DNA of 15,034 bases from assembly GCA_023437365.1 (NCBI GenBank), contig JAEZGK010000091.1, forward strand, positions 1 through 15,034, given 5' to 3'. This DNA is from Bacillota bacterium. Its GTDB lineage: Bacteria; Bacillota; Clostridia; Lachnospirales; Lachnospiraceae. This document shows, in pieces, positions 6,551 through 12,905 of the stretch. The first letter of the stretch is position 1; every line of letters begins with the position of its first letter. Under the pieces are notes generated by a model. It made no database searches and had not been told where the DNA came from. It worked only from the letters and a program-made list of their open reading frames with translations. The translations under genes and the position numbers were made by a program.

Positions 6551-7147
6551 ATGAAAAGAGTAATATTTGCGACATCGAATGAAGGTAAGATGAAGGAAAT
6601 CAGGGAAATTCTGAGTGACTTGGATATAGAATTATTATCCTTAAAGGATGCGGGCTTAAAGCCTGAGATAGAAGAAAACGGGATTACTTTTGAGGAAAAT
6701 GCAATCATAAAAGCGAAAGAGGTCATGAAACTGACAGGAGAGATTGTACTTGCCGATGATTCGGGGCTTGAAGTAGATTTTATGGATAAAGCACCCGGCG
6801 TATACTCAGCCAGATTCATGGGTGAGGATACTTCATATCAGATAAAGAATCAATTTATTATTGACCAACTGGCAGCAGCAAGGGAGGAGGAACGCAGTGC
6901 AAGATTTGTCTGCGTAATCGCCTGCGCTTTTCCTGATGGTACGGTCTTGACTCGGAGAGAGACAGTTGAGGGCTTGATAGCAAAACAGATCAGCAACGGA
7001 TCCACCGGTTTCGGATATGATCCGATATTTTATATTCCTGAATATGGCTGTACCATGTCAGACATAACAGCAGAGCAGAAGAATGCCATCAGCCACAGAG
7101 GGAAGGCTTTGCGGGCAATGAAAGAGGTAATAAAAGAGCATCTGTAA
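6551..7147 (+). CDS. rdgB: XTP/dITP diphosphatase (RdgB/HAM1 family)
   Basis: House-cleaning enzyme that hydrolyses dITP, XTP and ITP to the monophosphate and pyrophosphate, keeping deaminated purines out of DNA and RNA. The 198-residue protein has the usual family length. Visible are the N-terminal nucleotide-binding motif ATSNEGK (7-13), the metal-binding ADDSGLEVD block with Asp69/Asp70, APGVYSARF (81-89), the base-recognition motif GFGYDPIF (153-160) and SHRGKAL (181-187). The ATG at 6551 is chosen because GGAGGA (6542-6547) precedes it. An in-frame ATG at 6530 would add 7 residues and lacks a ribosome site. It lies 58 nt after the amidase and 20 nt before the phosphodiesterase gene, in one operon. 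The rdgB-yfcE pair is a common arrangement in Clostridia. Confidence 0.96.
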   Translation: MKRVIFATSNEGKMKEIREILSDLDIELLSLKDAGLKPEIEENGITFEENAIIKAKEVMKLTGEIVLADDSGLEVDFMDKAPGVYSARFMGEDTSYQIKNQFIIDQLAAAREEERSARFVCVIACAFPDGTVLTRRETVEGLIAKQISNGSTGFGYDPIFYIPEYGCTMSDITAEQKNAISHRGKALRAMKEVIKEHL

Positions 7148-7167
7148 AGCGGAATTGGAGAGATAAG

Positions 7168-7659
7168 ATGAAGGTTCTGATAGTTAGTGACACCCATGGA
7201 AGAAACCACTACCTAATCGATACCATCAATCGGGTTGCACCGATTGATTTGCTGATTCATCTTGGAGATATTGAGAGCGGCGAAGAGTATATCAAATCTA
7301 TGCTGAATTGCCCCGTAGAATTTGTATCGGGTAACAATGACTTCTTTCATGGCTTTCCGAAAGATAAGATTATTCAGATTGGGAAATATAAGGTGCTGTT
7401 GACACATGGACACCGCTACGGTGTAAATATCAGTACCAGCGGTATTCAGGAAATGGCCAAAAGAAATCAGGCGGATATTGTCATGTTCGGGCATACGCAT
7501 ATACCGCTCATTGACCTTACCGGAAGCGTCTGGACAATTAATCCCGGCAGTCTCGCATTACCCAGACAATATGGTCATATACCCACCTATATCATTATGG
7601 AGCTTGACTCCATGGGTGAGGCACATTTTACACTGAATTATTATCACGCTACTACTTGA
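7168..7659 (+). CDS. yfcE: YfcE/YsnB-type metallophosphoesterase
   Basis: Cytosolic two-metal (usually Mn) phosphodiesterase of the YfcE family, active on model phosphodiesters; the natural substrate is unsettled. The 163-residue product contains every metal-binding motif: SDTHG (Asp8, His10), HLGDIE (Asp34), GNND (Asn57), THGH (His80) and FGHTH (His109, His111), followed by the family signature NPGSLALPRQ. TTGGAG about 6-12 nt upstream supports the ATG at 7168. It is 20 nt after rdgB and is the last gene of the operon. Only a weak hairpin (TTTTCA/TGAAAA, about 7671-7689) without a T tract follows, so termination before the tRNA promoter is not clearly marked. Confidence 0.93.
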   Translation: MKVLIVSDTHGRNHYLIDTINRVAPIDLLIHLGDIESGEEYIKSMLNCPVEFVSGNNDFFHGFPKDKIIQIGKYKVLLTHGHRYGVNISTSGIQEMAKRNQADIVMFGHTHIPLIDLTGSVWTINPGSLALPRQYGHIPTYIIMELDSMGEAHFTLNYYHATT

Positions 7660-7712
7660 TTTTACAGTATTTTTCAGCTGTTTTGAAAATGCAAAAAAGA
7701 TATAAAAATGTG

Positions 7713-7741
7713 TTGACAATAAGGAATGCCTATTATATAAT
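7713..7741 (+). promoter_or_regulatory. Consensus promoter of the tRNA array
   Basis: TTGACA (7713-7718), exactly 17 bp, then TATAAT (7736-7741): a perfect consensus sigma-A promoter, as expected for stable RNA. It lies about 100 nt before tRNA-Pro. Confidence 0.92.
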
Positions 7742-7782
7742 AAATCTTGCGTCACGGCTGGAACGAGTGGAAAACCTTGAAA

Positions 7783-7830
7783 ATTCACATAATGCGGCAT
7801 GGGAGAGCATTGTCAGCCACGTATGTGAAT
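7783..7830 (+). other. Hairpin in the leader of the tRNA array
   Basis: ATTCACATA (7783-7791) pairs with TATGTGAAT (7822-7830), with a possible inner AATGC/GCATT stem (7791-7795 with 7807-7811). It probably serves 5' processing or leader folding. It has no terminator tail. Confidence 0.45.
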
Positions 7831-7843
7831 AGGAATGAATTTT

Positions 7844-7918
7844 CGGGGTATAGCGCAGCTTGGCTAGCGCGCTTGATTTGGGATCAAGAGGTCGCAGGTT
7901 CGAATCCTGTTACCCCGA
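7844..7918 (+). tRNA. tRNA-Pro (anticodon UGG)
   Basis: Acceptor strands CGGGGTA (7844-7850) and TACCCCG (7911-7917), with the C1-G72 pair typical of bacterial tRNA-Pro, and discriminator A7918. The anticodon arm CTTGA-TTTGGGA-TCAAG gives TGG. No CCA is encoded. First gene of the array; the 96-nt spacer after it holds no recognised gene. Confidence 0.96.
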
Positions 7919-8014
7919 CTGGGCAACCTGTTAACATCTTGCAAGTTAGCACTGTCGACCGGCTTGCATAAATCGCACAGCGGTTACGCAGAATAATAGA
8001 ATAATCAATCCTAT

Positions 8015-8085
8015 GCGGGTGTAGTTCAATGGTAGAACACTAGCCTTCCAAGCTAGATACGTGGGTTCGATTCCCATCACCCGCT
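8015..8085 (+). tRNA. tRNA-Gly (anticodon UCC)
   Basis: Acceptor strands GCGGGTG (8015-8021) and CACCCGC (8078-8084), discriminator T8085 as usual for bacterial tRNA-Gly. The anticodon arm CTAGC-CTTCCAA-GCTAG gives TCC. T loop TTCGATT. No CCA is encoded. Confidence 0.96.
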
Positions 8086-8148
8086 TGATATTTGACTTAT
8101 ATGAGGGGGTAATAACTGTCCCGATATAAGGAAATATTACATCATAAT

Positions 8149-8222
8149 GTGCTAGTAGCTCAGTTGGATAGAGCAATGGCCTTCTAAGCCATGTGTCGGG
8201 GGTTCGAATCCCTTCTGGCACA
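8149..8222 (+). tRNA. tRNA-Arg (anticodon UCU)
   Basis: Acceptor strands GTGCTAG (8149-8155) and CTGGCAC (8215-8221) with one T-G pair, discriminator A8222. The anticodon arm ATGGC-CTTCTAA-GCCAT gives TCT, which reads AGA/AGG. No CCA is encoded. Confidence 0.96.
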
Positions 8223-8258
8223 TTTTTCATCTATGAATATAGTTGGAAGGTGAATTAT

Positions 8259-8333
8259 GGTGGGTATAGCGCAGTTGGTTAGCGCGCCAGATTGTGGCTC
8301 TGGAGGCCAAGGGTTCGAATCCCTTTACCCACC
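8259..8333 (+). tRNA. tRNA-His (anticodon GUG)
   Basis: Acceptor strands GTGGGTA (8260-8266) and TACCCAC (8326-8332), discriminator C8333. The extra G at 8259 supplies the G(-1) opposite C73 that HisRS needs. The anticodon arm CCAGA-TTGTGGC-TCTGG gives GTG. No CCA is encoded. Confidence 0.96.
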
Positions 8334-8350
8334 CTATATTGTATTAATAT

Positions 8351-8377
8351 AAAAGTCTGCGAAGACTTTTTGTTTTT
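8351..8377 (+). terminator. Weak intrinsic terminator inside the tRNA array
   Basis: AAAAGTCT (8351-8358), loop GCGA, AGACTTTT (8363-8370), then TGTTTTT. The 8-bp stem has only three G-C pairs. It lies between tRNA-His and tRNA-Gln, with no room for a promoter before tRNA-Gln (15 nt), so it probably attenuates rather than ends transcription. Confidence 0.65.
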
Positions 8378-8391
8378 AGTACAAGGTTTAT

Positions 8392-8464
8392 TGGGCTATC
8401 GCCAAGCGGTAAGGCACAGGACTTTGACTCCTGCATTACGGTGGTTCAAATCCACCTAGCCCAG
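8392..8464 (+). tRNA. tRNA-Gln (anticodon UUG)
   Basis: Acceptor strands TGGGCTA (8392-8398) and TAGCCCA (8457-8463), discriminator G8464, as usual for bacterial tRNA-Gln. The anticodon arm CAGGA-CTTTGAC-TCCTG gives TTG. No CCA is encoded. GCCCA of its 3' acceptor strand can also pair with TGGGC at 8469-8473 just downstream. Confidence 0.96.
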
Positions 8465-8506
8465 TTTATGGGCATAACTGTCCGGTATAGATGAATTAAA
8501 TTCATC

Positions 8507-8641
8507 AACTGGGCTTGCCCAGCTATCGTCCAAGGATGATAATATGACAAAAGGCTTATTCTGATAACTGGGTTTGCCCAGCTATCGTCCAAGGATGATA
8601 ACATGACAAAGGCTTAATCTGATAACTGGGCTTGCCCAGCT
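8507..8641 (+). repeat. Tandem 58/59-bp repeat (2.3 copies) between tRNA-Gln and tRNA-Lys
   Basis: Copy 1 is 8507-8565 (59 bp), copy 2 is 8566-8623 (58 bp), and a partial copy is 8624-8641 (18 bp). The two full copies differ at about four positions. Each contains a perfect self-complementary CTGGGC-TT-GCCCAG element (the middle copy has TTT) and a second stem, ATCGTCC/GGATGAT. The segment GCTATCGTCCAAG is close to GCTATCGCCAAG at the tRNA-Gln 5' end, so the repeat may be tRNA-derived. A further small hairpin, GATGAA/TTCATC (8490-8506), precedes it. Confidence 0.88.
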
Positions 8642-8687
8642 GGAGGAACGTCGATTTTACAAATAGGCTTGCCTGATTTGTCTCTGT

Positions 8688-8760
8688 GGGATATTAGCTC
8701 AGTCGGTAGAGCACATGACTTTTAATCATGGTGTCCCGGGTTCGAATCCCGGATGTCTCA
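8688..8760 (+). tRNA. tRNA-Lys (anticodon UUU)
   Basis: Acceptor strands GGGATAT (8688-8694) and ATGTCTC (8753-8759) with two G-T pairs, discriminator A8760. The anticodon arm CATGA-CTTTTAA-TCATG gives TTT. The T arm CCGGG-TTCGAAT-CCCGG is strong. No CCA is encoded. Confidence 0.95.
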
Positions 8761-8797
8761 TAATCCGTGAATGAGCGGATTTAGAACAAAATATTAT

Positions 8798-8877
8798 GCG
8801 GATGTGGCGGAACTGGCAGACGCGCTAGACTTAGGATCTAGTGGGAGACCGTGCAGGTTCAATTCCTGTCATCCGCA
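8798..8877 (+). tRNA. tRNA-Leu (anticodon UAG)
   Basis: Acceptor strands GCGGATG (8798-8804) and CATCCGC (8870-8876), discriminator A8877. The anticodon arm CTAGA-CTTAGGA-TCTAG gives TAG, which reads CUN leucine codons. The variable arm is of the class II type. No CCA is encoded. Confidence 0.95.
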
Positions 8878-8880
8878 TTG

Positions 8881-8914
8881 AAAAAATAACTTTCTCAGGA
8901 AGGTTATTTTTTTG
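8881..8914 (+). terminator. Terminator of the tRNA array
   Basis: AAAAAATAACTTTC (8881-8894) pairs with GGAAGGTTATTTTTT (8898-8912), with one G-T wobble and a short TCA loop. The descending arm runs into seven T residues. A strong intrinsic terminator starting 3 nt after the last tRNA. Confidence 0.92.
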
Positions 8915-8975
8915 TCTTCATAGTTAGAGCATTTCCATGGAATTAGAAATAGAACCCTTGAGAACAATTAAATCC

Positions 8976-9104
8976 ATCAAATCATTTGATCTGAGTGCTA
9001 CTTTATTGAAATCTGTACTTTGTCGTAAATGAAAATATCGAAATTGGATATCATGGTAAAAGGGTTATTTGGATATTATCAGACAAATTACAAAACCATA
9101 TGGT
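8976..9104. promoter_or_regulatory. Two palindromes in the gap upstream of ktrB
   Basis: The 8915-9281 gap contains no convincing gene. It holds ATCAAAT-C-ATTTGAT (8976-8990), a 15-bp perfect palindrome, and ACCATATGGT (9095-9104), a 10-bp palindrome. Either could be a repressor operator, but both lie 57 bp or more upstream of the candidate -35 box, and AT-rich palindromes arise by chance. Confidence 0.3.
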
Positions 9105-9160
9105 ATTTGAAGAATACACAACTAAGTTTTTAATACAAATACAAATATTTTAACACAATT

Positions 9161-9189
9161 TTAACGCTTTGGGATGATTTCTTTATACC
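9161..9189 (+). promoter_or_regulatory. Candidate ktrB promoter
   Basis: TTAACG (9161-9166), a 17-bp spacer, TATACC (9184-9189). Each box matches four of six consensus bases. Initiation near 9196 would leave a leader of about 85 nt before the ATG at 9282, which means the upstream in-frame ATG at 9174 would not be transcribed. Confidence 0.45.
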
Positions 9190-9223
9190 ATTTTTACAAT
9201 AACAGTGATAGAATATTAATGTT

Positions 9224-9243
9224 ACCGAAGGTACGTTTTCGGT
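9224..9243 (+). other. Small hairpin in the ktrB leader
   Basis: ACCGAA (9224-9229), loop GGTACGTT, TTCGGT (9238-9243), followed by GCTTTTACATT. A short attenuator-like stem between the promoter and the ribosome site. Its significance is uncertain. Confidence 0.35.
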
Positions 9244-9281
9244 GCTTTTACATTCCTATAGACAAAGAATTGAGGATAGCC

Positions 9282-10574
9282 ATGAGTTTTATTAAAAAGA
9301 TGAACCCGGGTCGCTACATCGCGTTGGGTTTCGCAACTGTGATCTTACTTGGAGCAATTATACTATATCTTCCTATTTCCCATCGTTCCGGCGTAGATGT
9401 CGCTTTTATTGATGCCCTTTTTACCTCGACTAGTGCTATTTGTGTTACAGGTTTAATCGCAGTGGATACTTATGATACATATAATGTATTTGGACAGACA
9501 ATCGTTGCATTGTTGATACAGGTCGGCGGTTTAGGAGTCACTTCTGTCGGCGTAGGATTTATGCTGATTGCAAGGAGAAAAGTAGATTTTAAAGATCGAA
9601 TCATAGTAAAGGAAGCATTGAATCTGGAGTCTATGAGGGGTGTTGTCAAACTAATAAAGTCTATTCTTCTGATGACCCTGTGTTTTGAAAGTGTCGGAGC
9701 TATCTTGAGCTTCATCGTGTTTTCACAGGATTATCCTCTGCCGAGGGCAATTGGGATCAGCTTATTTCACTCGGTGGCTTCATTTAATAATTCAGGATTC
9801 GACACTCTTGGAGGATTTAAAAATCTGTTGGATTATCAATCCAACGTACTGTTAAATTTGACAACCTGCGGTTTGATTATTTTCGGTGGATTGGGCTTTG
9901 TAGTAATTAAGGAAATCCTGAATAAGCGTTCCTTCAGAAAGCTAAGCCTGCATTCAAAGGTTGTAATTACTATGACAATCTTTCTGTTAGTAATCGGTAC
10001 TGTATTGCTTAAATATACAGAAAAGATTAGCTGGCTGGGCGCGTTCTTCTTCAGTACCTCTGCAAGAACAGCGGGATTTTCTACTTACCCTGTAGGGAAT
10101 TTTACGAATGCAGGCCTATTTGTCATTATCATATTGATGTTCATTGGTGCTTCTCCAGGTTCTACAGGCGGCGGTATCAAGACGACGACAACTTTTACTA
10201 TATTTAAGAGTGCAATTAGCGCTTCTACTAATAGGCATTGTACCGCTTTTAAAAGAAAGATACCGGCAGATATTGTATCTAAGGCTTTTTTATTAGCCTT
10301 CCTGGCAATGTCGCTGGTGTGCTTCAGCACCTTGCTTTTATGCGTCCTGGAGCCGGACTATACCTTCCTGCAGCTTCTGTTCGAGGTGGTATCCGGATTT
10401 GGTACGGTAGGTTTATCAACGGGAATTACTCCGGACTTAAAACCCGTCAGCGAATTTATCATTATACTGACTATGTATACAGGTCGTGTAGGTCCGCTTA
10501 CAGTTGCATCCCTTTGGGCATTTAAACCAAAGACCAGTGTTTGTTACTCGGAAGAATCTTTAACCATAGGTTAA
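9282..10574 (+). CDS. ktrB: KtrB: Ktr potassium-uptake channel subunit (TrkH/KtrB family)
   Basis: Membrane-embedded K+ translocating subunit, which works as a dimer gated by a cytosolic KtrA octamer. The 430-residue length is typical of KtrB and shorter than TrkH. The four pore-loop repeats of the family are visible: SAICVTGL (51-58), FNNSGFDTLGG (168-178), ARTAGFST (261-268) and GFGTVGLST (372-380), each with the selectivity-filter glycine (57, 172, 265, 377). The gate loop GASPGSTGGGIKTTT (289-303) in the third repeat is also present. Many hydrophobic helices cover the rest. The ATG at 9282 has GAGGA (9272-9276) in front. A start at 9174 would add a 36-residue non-hydrophobic extension and has no ribosome site. 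ktrA follows after 69 nt, so the two form an operon. No ydaO-type c-di-AMP riboswitch was recognised in the leader. Confidence 0.95.
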   Translation: MSFIKKMNPGRYIALGFATVILLGAIILYLPISHRSGVDVAFIDALFTSTSAICVTGLIAVDTYDTYNVFGQTIVALLIQVGGLGVTSVGVGFMLIARRKVDFKDRIIVKEALNLESMRGVVKLIKSILLMTLCFESVGAILSFIVFSQDYPLPRAIGISLFHSVASFNNSGFDTLGGFKNLLDYQSNVLLNLTTCGLIIFGGLGFVVIKEILNKRSFRKLSLHSKVVITMTIFLLVIGTVLLKYTEKISWLGAFFFSTSARTAGFSTYPVGNFTNAGLFVIIILMFIGASPGSTGGGIKTTTTFTIFKSAISASTNRHCTAFKRKIPADIVSKAFLLAFLAMSLVCFSTLLLCVLEPDYTFLQLLFEVVSGFGTVGLSTGITPDLKPVSEFIIILTMYTGRVGPLTVASLWAFKPKTSVCYSEESLTIG

Positions 10575-10643
10575 GAAAATTTCATGGAGGGCAATCCTCT
10601 GTGTTACTTTATCTCATTTTATTTATTTTCATGGAGGATTGGT

Positions 10644-11318
10644 ATGTTACATCATAAATCTATTATAGAATTCGGTATTATTGGTCTTGGGCGTTTTGGC
10701 AATGCATTGACCAGGACTCTGGCATTAGCGGGAAAGGAAATACTCGCGATGGATACCCTGGAAAACCGTGTTAAGCAGGTACGTAATTACACAGAGAGTG
10801 CCTTTACCGTAGGTTCCTTCGATAAGGAAACTTTGCAGGACTCGGGAATTCAGAATTGTGAGACGGTAATCATCTGTATCGGTGACAGTATTGATGTCGG
10901 TATCCTTACTGCACTCAATGTAATCAGTATGGGAATTCCGAGGGTTATTGCCAGAGCGATGAGCTATGAGCAGGGCTTAATTCTGGAGAAGATTGGGGCT
11001 GAGGTAATTTATCCGGAGAATGATATGGCAGTCCGACTTGCTAATAAACTGATTAATTCCAGTATCATGGAAACCATTGAGCTTCGAGGAGATATTGCAA
11101 TTACGGAGCTGAGACTGACAGATAAGCTGGCTAACCAAAGTGTACAACAGGTTAACTTCCGGCAGAAATATAATCTCAATATCATTGCACTGGAGCATGA
11201 TGGTGAGACAACCACCGAAATATCTCCGGATTTCATCTTGAGTAAAGGGGATAATATCGTTGTGATCGGTAAACGAGAGAATATTACCAAACTGGAGAAC
11301 TTTTTAACGAGACAATAA
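10644..11318 (+). CDS. ktrA: KtrA: RCK-domain gating subunit, copy 1
   Basis: Cytosolic regulatory subunit that forms an octameric ring under KtrB and opens the channel with ATP/NAD(H) changes. In Firmicutes the RCK_C part is also a c-di-AMP receptor. The 224-residue protein has an RCK_N Rossmann domain (1 to about 135) with the dinucleotide motif GIIGLGRFG (11-19) and the acidic Asp37 at the end of the second strand. An RCK_C domain (about 140-224) follows. The start at 10644 is fixed by GGAGG (10633-10637) 6 nt upstream. An in-frame ATG at 10584 would add 20 residues but lies within a copy of the same TTCATGGAGG sequence, a curious duplication in the 69-nt gap after ktrB. A terminator follows at 11331. 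A closely related second copy lies at 12906. Confidence 0.94.
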   Translation: MLHHKSIIEFGIIGLGRFGNALTRTLALAGKEILAMDTLENRVKQVRNYTESAFTVGSFDKETLQDSGIQNCETVIICIGDSIDVGILTALNVISMGIPRVIARAMSYEQGLILEKIGAEVIYPENDMAVRLANKLINSSIMETIELRGDIAITELRLTDKLANQSVQQVNFRQKYNLNIIALEHDGETTTEISPDFILSKGDNIVVIGKRENITKLENFLTRQ

Positions 11319-11330
11319 GAGTTTGCCCCG

Positions 11331-11376
11331 GAGGTTTATGCAAATCATCCTATTTTGCAGAAACCTCTTGTTTTAT
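11331..11376 (+). terminator. Terminator of the ktrB-ktrA operon
   Basis: GAGGTTT (11331-11337) pairs with AAACCTC (11361-11367), with an inner TGCAAA/TTTGCA stem, then TTGTTTTAT. It begins 12 nt after the ktrA stop. Confidence 0.8.
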
Positions 11377-11420
11377 AATACCAAGAGGGTGTGATACTCA
11401 TAAGTCTGCTAAATATATCG

Positions 11421-11450
11421 TTGGTAATCAAGGGTAAAATATGATATACT
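11421..11450 (+). promoter_or_regulatory. Promoter of the CNNM-ktrA2 operon
   Basis: TTGGTA (11421-11426), an 18-bp spacer and TATACT (11445-11450) with an extended TG (11442-11443). The leader would be about 75 nt before the ATG at 11531. Confidence 0.6.
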
Positions 11451-11530
11451 AATTTTTGTACCTCTTGGAGAAATTAGTGGTACAAATAATTCGTCTTAAT
11501 GAGAGACGTTACTTTGGAGGAATGAAGAAA

Positions 11531-12862
11531 ATGTCGTCTGACATCAACAAGATCATTGGTCAGCTGATTATATTAGTAATACTTACAATGGTAAATGCAT
11601 TCTTTTCTTGTGCTGAGATGGCTATGGTATCTTCGAACAAGTCTAAAATAAGAAGATTTGCAGAGGAAGGAAGAAAGAGCGCGAAGCTGGTTATCAAGTT
11701 TTTGGAGGAACCTACGAAGTTTTTGTCTACCATTCAGGTAGCGATTACACTGGCAGGGTTTTTCTCCAGTGCCTCGGCTGCATCGGGATTATCGCATACT
11801 CTTGGTCTTTGGCTAGCAAAGCATAATATATCCTATGGGAATGAGATTTCACTGATTGTCGTTACTCTGATCTTATCCTATTTCACACTGGTGTTTGGTG
11901 AACTTGTACCGAAAAAGGTGGCTCTTCAGAGACCGGAGGCCATCAGCATGTTCTGCGTGAAGCCAATCAGTGCAGTCTCTAGGGTTGCTTCTCCTTTTAT
12001 CAAACTACTGACGTTATCCACCAATTTGGTTACGCGACCTTTCGGGATCAGAGAGGGCAATACGGAGGAGATATTATCAAGAGAAGAATTGATTTCTCTC
12101 GTAAATGAAGGCCAGGCGCATGGAGTTCTGAATAAGAAAGAGAAGGAAATGATTAATTCCATCATGGAATTCGACGAAAAGATTGCAAAGGAAATCATGA
12201 CTCCCAGAATTAATGTATTTGCGATAGATATAGCAGAACCGAAGGAGGCATACCTGGAAGAACTCATGAAGACCAAGTATACGCGTATTCCGGTTTATGA
12301 AGAAGATGTGGATAATGTCATAGGAATGCTCTATATCAAGGACTTCCTGAAGGAAGCAGTAAAGAGGGGCTACAAGAACGTTGACGTCAAAAATATTATG
12401 AAGAAACCTTATCTTGTACCGGAGAGTAAGATAATTAAAGATTTAATGCGGGAGCTCCAGTTGTCAAAAAAGCAAATTGCTGTTTTGATTGACGAGTACG
12501 GTGGTTTTTCCGGAATAGTTACGATGGAAGATCTGGTAGAAGAGGTCATGGGTGATATTGAGGATGAGTATGATCCGGTACATTTTAAGATAAAGAAGCT
12601 GGATGAATCAACCTATCTGATTGATGGCATGGTTACATTGGATGAGATCAATAACCATTTGGATTTGCAGCTTTATTCGGAGAATTATGATACCTTGTCC
12701 GGATTTCTCATTGATCATATGGGCAGCATTCCGCAAGAGAGTGATGACCGTACAATTGAGATTGAAAATCTTGTATTTAAATTAGAGAGCGTAAAAAATA
12801 AACGAATTGATAAGGTTAAGCTGTATATCGGTAAGAAAGAAGAAGATCAATCCGAGGATTAA
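11531..12862 (+). CDS. CNNM/CorC-type membrane protein with CBS pair (hemolysin family)
   Basis: The 443-residue protein belongs to the DUF21-CBS-CorC_HlyC family, which includes magnesium and cobalt exporters or transport regulators (CorC, MpfA, YhdP types). The 'hemolysin' name is historical. A CNNM/DUF21 transmembrane domain covers about residues 1-180, including NAFFSCAEMAMVSSNKSK, the usual small-residue/acidic membrane signature. A CBS pair follows at about 220-340: EIMTPRINV, YTRIPVYEEDVDNVIG, then IDEYGGFSGIVTMEDLVEE. The CorC_HlyC domain is at about 350-435. The ATG at 11531 is 10 nt after GGAGG (11516-11520). The ATG at 11522 is only 1 nt after it, and a TTG at 11456 has no site. 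A second KtrA gene begins 43 nt downstream, suggesting co-transcription of Mg/Co and K transport parts. Which ion it moves cannot be told from sequence. Confidence 0.92.
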   Translation: MSSDINKIIGQLIILVILTMVNAFFSCAEMAMVSSNKSKIRRFAEEGRKSAKLVIKFLEEPTKFLSTIQVAITLAGFFSSASAASGLSHTLGLWLAKHNISYGNEISLIVVTLILSYFTLVFGELVPKKVALQRPEAISMFCVKPISAVSRVASPFIKLLTLSTNLVTRPFGIREGNTEEILSREELISLVNEGQAHGVLNKKEKEMINSIMEFDEKIAKEIMTPRINVFAIDIAEPKEAYLEELMKTKYTRIPVYEEDVDNVIGMLYIKDFLKEAVKRGYKNVDVKNIMKKPYLVPESKIIKDLMRELQLSKKQIAVLIDEYGGFSGIVTMEDLVEEVMGDIEDEYDPVHFKIKKLDESTYLIDGMVTLDEINNHLDLQLYSENYDTLSGFLIDHMGSIPQESDDRTIEIENLVFKLESVKNKRIDKVKLYIGKKEEDQSED

Positions 12863-12905
12863 TTCTGAAGGGAATAATCCTGCATATGTAAAGGAGGGGA
12901 CTAAT

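Noticed and set aside
7671..7690. Terminator after yfcE (TTTTCA/TGAAAA)
   Set aside because: The stem is six A/T-rich pairs and is followed by AAAAAAG rather than a T tract, so it is not convincing.
7747..8230. ORFs on both strands across the tRNA array (75-95 residues)
   Set aside because: They are translations through tRNA genes, giving the familiar spurious peptides such as GIRTPDTWLRRPLLYP. They have no ribosome sites.
8507..8641. CRISPR-like array
   Set aside because: The unit is a contiguous tandem repeat with no unique spacers, only 2.3 copies and no cas genes.
9029..9133. 34-codon ORF (starts MKISKLDIMV) upstream of ktrB
   Set aside because: No ribosome site, very short, and AT-rich sequence makes it likely by chance.
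8915..9281. ydaO/yuaA c-di-AMP riboswitch before ktrB
   Set aside because: The conserved G-rich and A-rich core elements of that class are not visible. A covariance search would be decisive.
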